A DNA stretch of 64,000 nt from Pannonibacter sp. SL95 (GTDB lineage Bacteria; Pseudomonadota; Alphaproteobacteria; Rhizobiales; Stappiaceae): contig NZ_JAPPRC010000006.1 in the NCBI RefSeq assembly GCF_026672425.1, positions 496,001 through 560,000 of the forward strand, written 5' to 3'. The position numbers were made by a program, and so were the translations under genes. Below the pieces are notes generated by a model that saw only the letters and a list, made by a program, of their open reading frames with translations, ran no database searches and was not told the DNA's origin. Below are positions 27,889-36,369 of the stretch, piece after piece. Numbering within the stretch: the stretch's first letter is position 1; the number at the start of each line of letters is the position of its first letter.

Positions 27889-28944
27889 TCAGGCCACGGA
27901 ATCTTCCATGCCCGGATCGCCGTTCAGCCGCACGGACTTTGGCGGCACGCCGTACCAGGTCTTGACCGCGCGGGAGAATGCCGAGAGTTCCGAGAAGCCG
28001 AGCAGGAAGGCAATTTCCTTCATCGGCAGGGACGTGTCCTTGAGATAGCGCGCGGCCATGTTGCGTCGGATGGTTTCGGTCAGCTTGCGGAACGACGTCC
28101 CTTCGGCTTCCAGCAACCGCTGCAGCGAGCGCTGCGACATGCCGAGCTCGGCGGCCACGTGCTCCAGCGAGACGGTGCCGGACTTCAGGGCCTCGTTGAT
28201 CTTCTCCGCCACCCGCGTCAGCGGATCGTTGCGGCCGCCGTATTCCTCCATCTCGCGCAGTGCAGCCTGCTCGACGATGGCATAGAGATTGGCTTCGCTG
28301 CGCGGAGTGGGGCGCGGCAGGTAGTGTTTCGGGATGACAATCCGATCTTGCGCCTGACCGAAACGCAGACGCGACCCCAGGCGTCGTTGCAGATCAGACA
28401 TGCGGCGAGGTGCAGGCTGGGAGATGTCGATCAGCAGCTTTGCCGTCGGATCCTGGATCGCAAACTCGATCCGTCCGATCGCCCAGGCCATGCGCTCGTA
28501 GGTGCTCTGCACGCGCGGGATCCCGCAGTCCGGAACCTGCCATTGCAGGACACTGACGTCGCCTTCGTCTTCGAGGCTCATGCGGTAGAAATTCGTACGG
28601 AGCGGCAGAAAGCGGACCCAGTTGTTGAGGCCGGTTCCAAGGTTCGGCGCGCAAAGCCCGACATAGTCGAAGGTCGAGTACAAGCCCAGTGGCAAGGAGG
28701 CGGCGACGTCGAGGATCAGTCCATCGTCGTTTGAGGCATGTGCCACATGCTCAAACAGCTGAAGAGCGGTGCGATAATCGACCGTTGCGGCGGGACAATG
28801 CGGCTGATCGGCTCGTATGCCGAAGTGCCGGGCAATCGCGGCCCAGTCCAGTCGCTTCATTTTGCAGACGATTTCGAGCGAGTGCAGTGTGTCTGCCCTG
28901 CACCAGTCGTCTTGCAGTCGCCGTAACCCTCGGTTGTGCAGCAC
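27889..28944 (-). CDS. AraC-family transcriptional regulator (Arabinose_bd type)
   Basis: This is a DNA-binding regulator. The N-terminal two-thirds resemble the OruR/Arabinose_bd ligand-sensing domain (LDVAASLPLGLYSTFDYVGLCAPNLG). The last 100 residues form the AraC double HTH: VSLEHVAAELGMSQRSLQRLLEAEGTSFRKL and MKEIAFLLGFSELSAFSRAVKTWYG, each given only in part by helix. The start is either GTG 28944 (351 residues) or ATG 28860 (323 residues); family length favours the first. It is the last gene before a 732-base gap, and its target could be in that gap or the beta-oxidation cluster. Neither is shown. Confidence 0.87.
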   Translation of the reverse strand: MLHNRGLRRLQDDWCRADTLHSLEIVCKMKRLDWAAIARHFGIRADQPHCPAATVDYRTALQLFEHVAHASNDDGLILDVAASLPLGLYSTFDYVGLCAPNLGTGLNNWVRFLPLRTNFYRMSLEDEGDVSVLQWQVPDCGIPRVQSTYERMAWAIGRIEFAIQDPTAKLLIDISQPAPRRMSDLQRRLGSRLRFGQAQDRIVIPKHYLPRPTPRSEANLYAIVEQAALREMEEYGGRNDPLTRVAEKINEALKSGTVSLEHVAAELGMSQRSLQRLLEAEGTSFRKLTETIRRNMAARYLKDTSLPMKEIAFLLGFSELSAFSRAVKTWYGVPPKSVRLNGDPGMEDSVA

Positions 28945-29319
28945 CGCTCTATCTCCCTCCCCACAAGAGGCCTTTACACTGTTCTATAGACGTCTGTCTG
29001 GCGCAATAGGTCAAAGGAGTGTCGCGGAGCGGGGAGTTCGATTTAATTTGGCAGGTTTAGTTAAAAATGCGGTTGATTGAGCCAACGACTTTCACTCGGG
29101 AAAAGCGCAATACCTATCCGAAAGCGCATGTGAACGCTGCGTCAGATTCTCTTTCTGGGCGTTTCAACGGGTCCTTGTCCAGGACGCCGGGGAATTCGTT
29201 TCGCATAATGAAACGCGACGGGTTCCTGAAATGCGCTGGTTCGCATTGTTTTCGGCAACACGTGGCCCCATCACCAACGAAAAAGACCGAATACAGAGCG
29301 AAACCGCCCGAACAGCATA

Positions 29320-29354
29320 GGAAAGTCTGTCGAGAAGATGTCGACAGGCTTTCC
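29320..29354. repeat. Strong intergenic hairpin
   Basis: GGAAAGTCTGTCGA and TCGACAGGCTTTCC can pair over 14 positions with one G-U, around a 7-base loop GAAGATG. There is no U-tract in either direction, so it is not a typical terminator. It may be part of a structured RNA. Confidence 0.55.
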
Positions 29355-29457
29355 GTGCTTTCAGCGATGGGTAAACGATAAATCGGCTGGTCACGCGAAA
29401 ATTGTACCAATCCAGCGGTTGAATATCGTTTTTCATTAAATTATCCGCTGCAATGGC

Positions 29458-29473
29458 TTCACAATATTGTGAA
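29458..29473. promoter_or_regulatory. Perfect 16-bp palindrome, operator-like
   Basis: TTCACAATATTGTGAA is a perfect inverted repeat in AT-rich sequence. The size and symmetry suit a dimeric repressor or activator. The cognate regulator is unknown; the AraC gene 500 bases away is not an obvious match, since AraC sites are usually direct repeats. Confidence 0.45.
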
Positions 29474-29616
29474 CGCGCTAAGAGTTTCTGCAGCTGTGGA
29501 AAACTCTGCAAGCAATCATTTGCAAGCGCCATGATGCAATCGATTTCCGTTGTGGCGCAATACGCATCTGGGCTGAACCTGAGTCCACAGGCAGGTCAGA
29601 GTTGCAAGCAGTCATG

Positions 29617-29653
29617 CAAAAATGGGGAACGCAATTTCTCGATTGCGTTCCCC
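29617..29653 (-). terminator. Intrinsic terminator after fadJ
   Basis: A perfect 12-bp stem, GGGGAACGCAAT / ATTGCGTTCCCC, encloses a 6-base loop and is followed on the minus strand by ATTTTTGC. It lies 24 bases past the fadJ stop and would end the beta-oxidation transcript. Confidence 0.85.
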
Positions 29654-29676
29654 GGCAGCTGAACCTTCTGGCTCTG

Positions 29677-31908
29677 TCAGGCTGCGTCAAGTTCTGACGC
29701 GTTGGCCGACTTGCCCTCTGCCTGCGGCGGGAACTTGCCGTAGAAGGTCTCGTTGTTCTTGGCCATTTCGCGCAGCAGCTTGTTCGGCTTGAAGCGCGGG
29801 CCCCACTTCTTGGTGAACTTCTTGCAAAGCTCAACGAAGGCGTGGGTACCCATCATGTCGATGTAGCTGAGCGTGCCGCCGGTGTACGGGGCGAACCCGA
29901 AGCCGAGGATCGAGCCGACATCGGCCTCGCGGACGTCTGTCAGGCACTTTTCTTCAAAGATGCGGGCGGTTTCGAGGGCCTGCATCACCAGAAGGCGCTG
30001 CTTCAACTCCTCGACATTGAAGGCGTCAGCCGGCTTCGGCTTGCCAACCACATCCGGGATCCCGGCCCAGAGAGACTTTTCCTTGCCCTTGTAGTCGTAG
30101 AAGCCCTTGCTGTTCTTGCGGCCGAAGCGCTCGCGCTTGACCACCATCTCTTCCAGGATGTTGTCCAGCGGGCCTTCGACGTAGTTGACGCCAAGGTCCT
30201 TGCGGGTAGCCGAGACGATCTTCCAGGCCAGATCCAGCGCCACTTCGTCGCCAAGCGACAGTGGCCCGACCGGCATGCCGGCCATCTTGCCGGCGTTCTC
30301 GATCATGGCTGCCGGTACGCCGTCGGCCAGCATCATCAGACCTTCGCGCACATAGGTCATGACCACGCGCGAGGTGTAGAAGCCACGGCTGTCATTGACG
30401 ACAATCGGGGTCTTCTTGATGGCCTTGATGTAGTCCAGCGCCATGGCCAGCGCCTTGTCCGAGGTCTTCTTGCCAAGGATCACCTCGACCAGCATCATCT
30501 TGTCGACGGGCGAGAAGAAGTGGATGCCGATGAAGTTCTTCGGGCGGGACGAGGCTTCTGCCAGCGAGGAAATCGGCAGCGTCGAGGTGTTCGACGCATA
30601 GATCGCCTTGGCTTTCAGCGCAGCTTCGGCCTTTTCGGTGACGACACGCTTGACCTCACGGTCCTCGAACACGGCCTCGATGACGAGGTCGCAGTCCGCC
30701 AGCTGGTCGTAGTCCGGCGTCGCGTTGATGCGCGCCAGCAGCTTTTCCTTGTCCTCGGCGGTTGCCTGGCCACGCGAGACGGACTTGCTCATCAGCTCGT
30801 CCGAATGCGCCTTGCCCTTGTCGGCAGCGGCCTGGTCGCGGTCGATCAGCACGACGTCAATGCCGGCCTTGGCCGTGACATAGGCAATGCCCGCGCCCAT
30901 GAAGCCCGCGCCGATGACGCCGATCTTCTTGATCTTGTTCGGCTTCACGTCGGCCGGACGGCGCGCGCCCTTGTTCAGCTCCTGCATGGAGACGAACAGC
31001 GAGCGGATCATGTTTGCTGCTTCCGGTGTCTGCAGCACATGCGCGAAGTAACGGCTCTCGACCTGCAGGGCCAGATCCATCGGCAGCTGCAGACCTTCGA
31101 ACACGGACTTCAGCAGACCACGAATGCCCGGATAGTTGTCCTGGGTCTCACGGCGATAGATGGCGTTGGCGGCCGGCCAAAACTGGAAGCCGGCCGGGGA
31201 GTAGACCGGGCCATTCGGCAGCTTGAAGCCCTTCTCGTCCCAGGGCTTCACCGGCTTCACGCCCGCCTTGAGCATCTTCTTGGCCGTCTCGACCAGCTTC
31301 TTGGCCGGTGCGGTCTCGTCGATGAGCTTCATCGACTTGGCCTTGTCGGCACGCAGGGTCTGGCCCTGCATCAGGAAGGTGAGGCCAGCCTGTGCATCGG
31401 TCATGCGCATGACGCGCTGCGTGCCGCCGGCGCCCGGGAACAGGCCCACCTTCACTTCCGGCAGGCCGAGCTTGAAGCTGTCATCTTCCACGCCAACGCG
31501 GGCATGGCAGGCCAGCGCCAGTTCGGTGCCGCCGCCCATGCAGGTGCCGTTGATCGCAGCGACGAACGGCTTCCCGCAGGTCTCGAGCTTGCGGTAGATC
31601 AGCGTCAGCCGGCGCGAGCCTTCAAACAGCGTCTTGGCTGCGGCTTCCGCATCCTTGCGGCGCTCCTTGTGGAAGCCCTTCAGCAGGCCGTCGAGCATGG
31701 TGAGGTCGGCACCGCCCGAGAATGCGGCCTTGCCGGAGGTGATCACGGCGCCCTTGATGGCCGCATCAGCCACCACATCCGCAATGATCTTGTCGAGGTC
31801 GTCCATCACCGAGATGTCGATGACGTTCATCGACTTTTCCGGCATGTCCCAGGTGATGAGGGCGATGCCGTCGGCATCGGTTTCAACGGTGAAGTTCGTG
31901 TAAGCCAT
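29677..31908 (-). CDS. fadJ: Fatty-acid oxidation multifunctional protein (enoyl-CoA hydratase / 3-hydroxyacyl-CoA dehydrogenase)
   Basis: This 743-residue enzyme does the hydratase and NAD-dependent dehydrogenase steps of beta-oxidation. The hydratase half has GTCMGGGTELALACHARV and GLPEVKVGLFPGAGGTQR, with both catalytic Glu. The dehydrogenase half starts with the Rossmann motif GAGFMGAGIAYVTAKAG near residue 335. It continues with SNTSTLPISSLAE and IGIHFFSPVDKM, and ends with two 3HCDH C-terminal domains. Length and sequence fit FadJ/FadB-type proteins; I use fadJ, but the choice between fadB and fadJ is conventional. It is the last gene of the minus-strand cluster, 24 bases after fadA, and is followed by a strong terminator. 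Confidence 0.92.
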   Translation of the reverse strand: MAYTNFTVETDADGIALITWDMPEKSMNVIDISVMDDLDKIIADVVADAAIKGAVITSGKAAFSGGADLTMLDGLLKGFHKERRKDAEAAAKTLFEGSRRLTLIYRKLETCGKPFVAAINGTCMGGGTELALACHARVGVEDDSFKLGLPEVKVGLFPGAGGTQRVMRMTDAQAGLTFLMQGQTLRADKAKSMKLIDETAPAKKLVETAKKMLKAGVKPVKPWDEKGFKLPNGPVYSPAGFQFWPAANAIYRRETQDNYPGIRGLLKSVFEGLQLPMDLALQVESRYFAHVLQTPEAANMIRSLFVSMQELNKGARRPADVKPNKIKKIGVIGAGFMGAGIAYVTAKAGIDVVLIDRDQAAADKGKAHSDELMSKSVSRGQATAEDKEKLLARINATPDYDQLADCDLVIEAVFEDREVKRVVTEKAEAALKAKAIYASNTSTLPISSLAEASSRPKNFIGIHFFSPVDKMMLVEVILGKKTSDKALAMALDYIKAIKKTPIVVNDSRGFYTSRVVMTYVREGLMMLADGVPAAMIENAGKMAGMPVGPLSLGDEVALDLAWKIVSATRKDLGVNYVEGPLDNILEEMVVKRERFGRKNSKGFYDYKGKEKSLWAGIPDVVGKPKPADAFNVEELKQRLLVMQALETARIFEEKCLTDVREADVGSILGFGFAPYTGGTLSYIDMMGTHAFVELCKKFTKKWGPRFKPNKLLREMAKNNETFYGKFPPQAEGKSANASELDAA

Positions 31909-31932
31909 TGTGGTTCTCCCCGAGGACAGCCG

Positions 31933-33141
31933 TCAGACGCGCTCGATGATCGTCGCCGTGCCCATGCCGGCGCCGATGCAGAGGGTGACGAGGGCGGTGT
32001 TGAGGTCGCGGCGCTCCAGTTCGTCGAGCACCGTGCCGAGGATCATGGCGCCTGTGGCGCCAAGCGGGTGGCCGAGCGCGATCGCGCCGCCGTTGACGTT
32101 GACCACCGACGGATCAAGATCGAAAGCCTGGCGGAAGCGCAGCACGACCGAGGCGAAGGCTTCGTTGATCTCGAACAGGTCGATGTCCTTGAGGCTCATG
32201 CCGGCATTGCGCAGCAGCTTCTCGGTCACGTCGACCGGGCCGGTCAGCATCAGCGCCGGTTCGGAGCCGATGTTGGCAAAGGCCTTGATGCGTGCGCGGG
32301 GCTTCAGCCCGGCCGACTTGCCAGCCTTGCGCGAGCCGATCAGCACGCCTGCAGCGCCATCGACGATACCCGACGAGTTGCCGGCGTGGTGCACGTGGGT
32401 GATGCGCTCCAGTTCCGGATGCGCCTGGACGGCGACCGCGTCAAAGCCGCCCATCGCCCCCATCATCTCGAAGGATGCGCCGAGTGCGGCCAGCGACTGC
32501 ATGTCGGTGCCCGGACGCATGTGTTCGTCCTTGGCCAGGATGGTGATGCCGTTGACATCCTTCACCGGGACGACGGACTTGGCGAAGTAGCCTTTGTCCC
32601 AGGAGTGCGCTGCGCGCTTCTGGCTTTCGACGGCGTAGCTGTCGCAGTCATCGCGGGTGAAGCCGTATTTGGAGGCGATCAGGTCCGCCGACACGCCCTG
32701 CGGCATGAAATAGGAGGGCAGGGCCACCTGCGGATCGACCGGCCATGCGCCACCCGATGCGCCGATGCCGACGCGGCTCATGCTCTCGACACCGCCAGCA
32801 ATCACCAGCTGGTGCTGGCCGGACATGACTTGGCCAGCGGCCATGTTCACCGCATCGAGGCCGGAGGCGCAGAAGCGGTTGATCTGGATGCCGGGCACCG
32901 AATTGTCGTAGCCGGCAGCAAAGACGGCCGCGCGGGCAACGTCGCCGCCTGCTTCGCCCACCGGGTCGACGCAGCCCAGGATGACGTCATCGACAAGCTT
33001 GGTGTCGAGTTCGTTGCGGTCGCGGATGGCTTCGAGGGCGACGGCGGCGAGGCGGACGGCGGTCACCTCATGCAGCGAGCCGTCCTTCTTGCCGCGTCCG
33101 CGCGGAGTGCGCACGTGGTCAAATACATAAGCCTCAGGCAT
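31933..33141 (-). CDS. fadA: Acetyl-CoA C-acyltransferase (thiolase)
   Basis: This 402-residue thiolase catalyses the last step of beta-oxidation. The acyl-accepting cysteine is in INRFCASGLDAVNMAA near residue 92. GGVESMSRVGIGASGGAW, the conserved NVNGGAIALGHPLGATGA with the catalytic His, and CIGAGMGTATIIER with the second Cys at the end are all intact. The neighbouring fadJ and acyl-CoA dehydrogenase favour a degradative role over biosynthetic acetoacetyl-CoA formation. Only 24 bases separate it from fadJ downstream. Confidence 0.93.
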   Translation of the reverse strand: MPEAYVFDHVRTPRGRGKKDGSLHEVTAVRLAAVALEAIRDRNELDTKLVDDVILGCVDPVGEAGGDVARAAVFAAGYDNSVPGIQINRFCASGLDAVNMAAGQVMSGQHQLVIAGGVESMSRVGIGASGGAWPVDPQVALPSYFMPQGVSADLIASKYGFTRDDCDSYAVESQKRAAHSWDKGYFAKSVVPVKDVNGITILAKDEHMRPGTDMQSLAALGASFEMMGAMGGFDAVAVQAHPELERITHVHHAGNSSGIVDGAAGVLIGSRKAGKSAGLKPRARIKAFANIGSEPALMLTGPVDVTEKLLRNAGMSLKDIDLFEINEAFASVVLRFRQAFDLDPSVVNVNGGAIALGHPLGATGAMILGTVLDELERRDLNTALVTLCIGAGMGTATIIERV

Positions 33142-33167
33142 GGAATCCTCCTGAACGTCGTGGTTGG

Positions 33168-33806
33168 TCAGGCAGATGCGGGCAGCGGATAGCCCGGCAT
33201 CAGCGCATAGGGGGGAGCCCAGCCAGGCTGGGCACGAAGCCGGTCAAGCCAGCGGGACATGTTGGGATAGGCGGCAAGATCGATCCCGATTTCGTCGGGC
33301 CAGAACAGATAGCCGCACAGGGACAGATCTGCCGTCGTCAGCCGGTCGGCGACCACGAAATCGCGGCCAGTCAGGTGCTTGTCGAGGATGGCAAAGGCCG
33401 ACTTGGCCCGGGCCTCGAAAAAGGCAGTAACCGGTGTTTCCCCGGTCTTTGCGAATTGCCGCAGGTAACGCAGCGTCGCCGCATAGCTGCTGAGCTTGTG
33501 GTTGTCGAAAAGGACCCAGCGCAGGATCTCGCGGGCTTCCTCCTCGGTGCGGGCACCGAACTCGCCAAGCTCCTCGGCAAGGTAGTCGAGAATGACGCCG
33601 GACTGCACCAGCTTGAGGCCGTTATGCTCCAGCACGGGCACCTCGCCCATCTCGTTGACTGTCTCGCGGAACTCCGGTGACCGGGTGGCTCCGTTGAAGA
33701 AGTCGACGAACCGCGGCTCCCAGTCTGCCCCGGCCAGCTGGAGCATCAGGGCGACCTTGTAGGAATAGCCCGATTGGGCAAAGCAATGCAGCACATACTC
33801 GGCCAT
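33168..33806 (-). CDS. Glutathione S-transferase family protein
   Basis: A 212-residue GST. The N-terminal thioredoxin-like domain has the SGYSYKVALMLQLAG start, NEMGEVPVLEHNGLKLVQSGVILDYLA with the cis-Pro and the glutathione-binding Ser. The helical C-terminal domain has GRDFVVADRLTTADLSLCGYLFW, the GST N-capping region. It sits between the acyl-CoA dehydrogenase and fadA on the same strand, so it probably serves the same pathway, perhaps in handling reactive enoyl intermediates. That role is inference. Confidence 0.9.
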   Translation of the reverse strand: MAEYVLHCFAQSGYSYKVALMLQLAGADWEPRFVDFFNGATRSPEFRETVNEMGEVPVLEHNGLKLVQSGVILDYLAEELGEFGARTEEEAREILRWVLFDNHKLSSYAATLRYLRQFAKTGETPVTAFFEARAKSAFAILDKHLTGRDFVVADRLTTADLSLCGYLFWPDEIGIDLAAYPNMSRWLDRLRAQPGWAPPYALMPGYPLPASA

Positions 33807-33854
33807 GCGTTCCTCCCGTCATGGCATGACACCACAGGCATGTGACCAAGGCGT

Positions 33855-33876
33855 GGCCCGGCGGTTGCGCCGGGCC
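33855..33876. terminator. GC-rich hairpin between acyl-CoA dehydrogenase and GST
   Basis: GGCCCGGCG and CGCCGGGCC form a perfect 9-bp stem with a 4-base loop. There is no U-tract. In the operon it may reduce read-through or protect the upstream message from 3' decay. Confidence 0.4.
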
Positions 33877-33883
33877 AACCGGA

Positions 33884-35674
33884 TCAGAATGCCTCGGCAG
33901 GCAGGCTCATCATGGTGTCTGCACCGGTCGAGATGCGGGCAAGATGCGCGGCCGTTTCCGGCAAGGTACGCTCCATGAAGAAGCGGCCGAAGACCAGCTT
34001 GGCCTCATAGCGCTCCTTGTCCTCGCCGGCCGCGATCTTGTCCTGAGCGGCCTTGGCGATCTGGGCCCACATGTAGGCGAGTGCGACCAGACCGAAGAGG
34101 TGCATGTAGTCAGTGGAGCCAGCGCCGGCGTTGTCGAGCTTTGCCATGGCGTTCTGCATGAACCACATGGTCGCGGCCTGCAGGTCGTCATGTGCCTTCT
34201 TCAGCGGCTTGGTGAAGGGGGCGAGCGCCTCGTTTTCCTTGTTGGCCTTCAGGAAGTCGCCAACCTCGGCAAAGAAGGTCATCACGGCGCGGCCACCATT
34301 GGCCGGCAGCTTGCGGCCGACAAGGTCAAGCGCCTGGATGCCGTTGGCACCTTCATAGATCATGGCGATGCGGGCATCGCGCACGAACTGCTCCATGCCC
34401 CATTCGGCAATGTAGCCATGGCCGCCGTAGAGCTGCTGGGCGTTGACCGCGTTGGCAAAGCCGGTGTCCGTCAGGACGCCCTTCAGAACCGGGGTCATCA
34501 GGCCCATCAGGTCGTCCGCACGGGTCCGGTCTGCCTCGTTATCCGAGCGATGCGACACGTCGCCCTGCAGTGCGGTCCACAACACCAGCGCGCGGGCCGC
34601 CTCGTTGAACGAGCGGATCGACATCAGCACGCGGCGCACGTCCGGATGCACGATGATCGGATCGGCGGCCTTGTCGGCGGCCTTCGGACCGGTCAGGGCG
34701 CGGCCCTGGATGCGGTCCTTGGCGTAGACGACCGCGTTCTGATAGGCGACCTCCGACTGGGCGAGGCCCTGAACGGCAACGCCAAGACGGGCCTCGTTCA
34801 TCATGGTGAACATGGCGCGCAGGCCCTTGTTCTCCTCACCGACGAGCCAGCCGGTCGCCCCGTCATAGTTCATGACGCAGGTCGCGTTGGCGTGGATGCC
34901 CATCTTGTGCTCGATCGAGCCGCAGGAGACGCCGTTGCGGGCGCCGAGCGAACCGTCGCCATTGACCATGAATTTCGGCACGACAAACAGCGAGATGCCC
35001 TTCACGCCCTCCGGTGCGCCTTCGATGCGAGCCAGCACCAGATGGATGATGTTCTCCGCCATGTCGTGTTCACCGGCCGAGATGAAGATCTTGGTGCCGG
35101 AAATCTTGTAGCTGCCATCGGCCTGCGGTGCGGCCTTGGTGCGGATGAGGCCCAGATCGGTGCCGCAATGCGGTTCGGTCAGGTTCATCGTGCCGGTCCA
35201 GGTGCCGGCCACCATGTTGGGCAGATAGGTTGCCTTCAGCGCGTCGGTGCCATGCAGCGTCAGCGCAGCCACGGCGCCGGCGGTCAGGCCCGGGTACATG
35301 GCAAAGGCCATGTTGGCGGAGGAAAGATATTCGGCCATGACCATGGCCAGCGTGTGCGGCAGGCCCTGGCCGCCGTGATCGGGGTGAACCGACAGGCCGC
35401 CCCAGCCGCCTTCACAATAGGCGTCATAGGCTTCCTTGAAGCCCTTCGGGGGAGTGACGCTGCCGTCGTCGTGACGGACGCAGCCGGCCTGGTCACCGCT
35501 CTGGTTCAGAGGCTGGATCACCTCCTCGCAGAACTTGGCGCCTTCCCGCAGGATGGCTTCAACCAGATCGGGCGATGCATCGGCAAAGCCCGGCAGGTTG
35601 CTGTAGCGTTCGTAGCCGAACACATCCTTGAGTAGAAACAGTGTGTCCTCGACGGGGGCACGGTAGGTCGGCAT
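33884..35674 (-). CDS. Acyl-CoA dehydrogenase (long form, 596 aa)
   Basis: This FAD enzyme introduces the 2,3 double bond in acyl-CoA. At 596 residues it is the long bacterial type with a C-terminal extension beyond the standard 380-residue core. Landmarks are the MTLTEPHCGTDLG-like segment (here MNLTEPHCGTDLG), KISGTKIFISAGEHD, RNGVSCGSIEHKMGIHANATC and the QLYGGHGYIAEWGMEQFVRDARI region with flavin contacts. The ATG at 35674 is preceded by GGGAGGAATTT; the longer frame runs into the promoter palindrome. It is the first catabolic gene after the MerR gene. Chain-length preference is unknown. Confidence 0.93.
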   Translation of the reverse strand: MPTYRAPVEDTLFLLKDVFGYERYSNLPGFADASPDLVEAILREGAKFCEEVIQPLNQSGDQAGCVRHDDGSVTPPKGFKEAYDAYCEGGWGGLSVHPDHGGQGLPHTLAMVMAEYLSSANMAFAMYPGLTAGAVAALTLHGTDALKATYLPNMVAGTWTGTMNLTEPHCGTDLGLIRTKAAPQADGSYKISGTKIFISAGEHDMAENIIHLVLARIEGAPEGVKGISLFVVPKFMVNGDGSLGARNGVSCGSIEHKMGIHANATCVMNYDGATGWLVGEENKGLRAMFTMMNEARLGVAVQGLAQSEVAYQNAVVYAKDRIQGRALTGPKAADKAADPIIVHPDVRRVLMSIRSFNEAARALVLWTALQGDVSHRSDNEADRTRADDLMGLMTPVLKGVLTDTGFANAVNAQQLYGGHGYIAEWGMEQFVRDARIAMIYEGANGIQALDLVGRKLPANGGRAVMTFFAEVGDFLKANKENEALAPFTKPLKKAHDDLQAATMWFMQNAMAKLDNAGAGSTDYMHLFGLVALAYMWAQIAKAAQDKIAAGEDKERYEAKLVFGRFFMERTLPETAAHLARISTGADTMMSLPAEAF

Positions 35675-35709
35675 AAATTCCTCCCAGAACGAAACCGCAT
35701 AATCACGAC

Positions 35710-35731
35710 TTGACGTTTCCGTAAACGTCAA
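35710..35731. promoter_or_regulatory. 22-bp palindrome in the acyl-CoA dehydrogenase promoter
   Basis: TTGACGTTT (35710-35718) and AAACGTCAA (35723-35731) flank a 4-base centre. On the minus strand the first half supplies a -35-like TTGACG, and the palindrome fills the space before possible -10 sequences near 35700-35705. This layout, with a long spacer occupied by a dyad, suits a MerR-type regulator, and a MerR gene lies next to it. Confidence 0.6.
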
Positions 35732-35907
35732 CTGCCGCCTTTATATACGCGCCATTCCCGGGCGGACAAGTCGTGTCCTTGCGGAAGGTACGCCTGATTC
35801 TTTATAAAATGAACAAAAGTCGCATGCCCTAACGCACAAAACCGGAGCGCGTGCCCCGGTTTTGCGTGATTTTCGATCAATTTGCGGCCGTGCCGTGTGC
35901 GTCAGGC

Positions 35908-36369
35908 TTATTCGCCCTCGGCTTCCTTGTGCTTCAGCATGCCGGATACGATCTCGACGGTGCGAGACAGTTCCTCGATCGCCTGGTCGATATCCTTGCG
36001 CTGGTTGACCAGCACGGCAATCTGTTCGCTGAACCGCGACAGGGCGACCCGCAGTTGAGTCACCTGGCCGTCGCGCAGGTCATAAAGATCCAGCATGTCG
36101 CGGATCTCGCTGAGCGAAAAGCCGACGCGCTTGCCCATGACAACCAGCTTCAGGCGTGCGCGGTCGCGGCGCGTGTAGACGCGGTTGAGGCCATCGCGCT
36201 TCGGGTTCAGCAGGCCCCGGTCTTCATAGAAGCGCAGGGTGCGCAGGGTGCAGCCGAATTCCTTGGCGAGGTCGCCAATGGTGAAGTGGGTCTTCTTCGT
36301 GCTGTCGTCAGCAGCAGCCACGACATCAACAATCTCGGTGTTGTTCCGGAGGGATAGTGCTTCGCTCAT
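35908..36369 (-). CDS. MerR-family transcriptional regulator
   Basis: A 153-residue regulator. The MerR winged helix starts at FTIGDLAKEFGCTLRTLRFYEDRGLLNPKRDG, near residue 30, preceded by an unstructured N-terminus. YTRRDRARLKLV and GFSLSEIRDMLDLYD complete the DNA-binding part. A long dimerisation helix (QIAVLVNQRKDIDQAIEEL) follows. There is no Cys metal loop at the C-terminus, so it is not a metal sensor. Lying just before the beta-oxidation cluster on the same strand, it is best read as an acyl-CoA-type regulator similar in role to LiuR. That role is inferred from context. Confidence 0.88.
   Translation of the reverse strand: MSEALSLRNNTEIVDVVAAADDSTKKTHFTIGDLAKEFGCTLRTLRFYEDRGLLNPKRDGLNRVYTRRDRARLKLVVMGKRVGFSLSEIRDMLDLYDLRDGQVTQLRVALSRFSEQIAVLVNQRKDIDQAIEELSRTVEIVSGMLKHKEAEGE

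Larger units (their letters stand above)
28945..29676. other. 732-base gene-free, AT-richer structured region
   Basis: I see no convincing coding sequence here; the short frames lack ribosome sites and family features. The AT content is clearly higher than in the surroundings. It holds a 14-bp hairpin (29320-29354), a perfect 16-bp palindrome (29458-29473) and a 7-bp inverted repeat AGAGTTT/AAACTCT (29481-29507). There are also two related segments TGCAAGCAATCAT and TGCAAGCAGTCAT (from 29508 and 29603), and the fadJ terminator. An unannotated small RNA or an extended regulatory region are both possible. Confidence 0.5.

Noticed and set aside
29400-29610. Origin-like features (TTATCC, TGTGGAAAA, AT-rich stretch)
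   Set aside because: Only loose DnaA-box resemblance, and no dnaA, hemE, parAB or repeated boxes nearby.
29842-33192. 1116-residue open frame on the plus strand opposite fadJ and fadA
   Set aside because: It is a high-GC antisense shadow: His/Arg/Asp-rich with no domain, and both minus-strand genes are full-length and certain.
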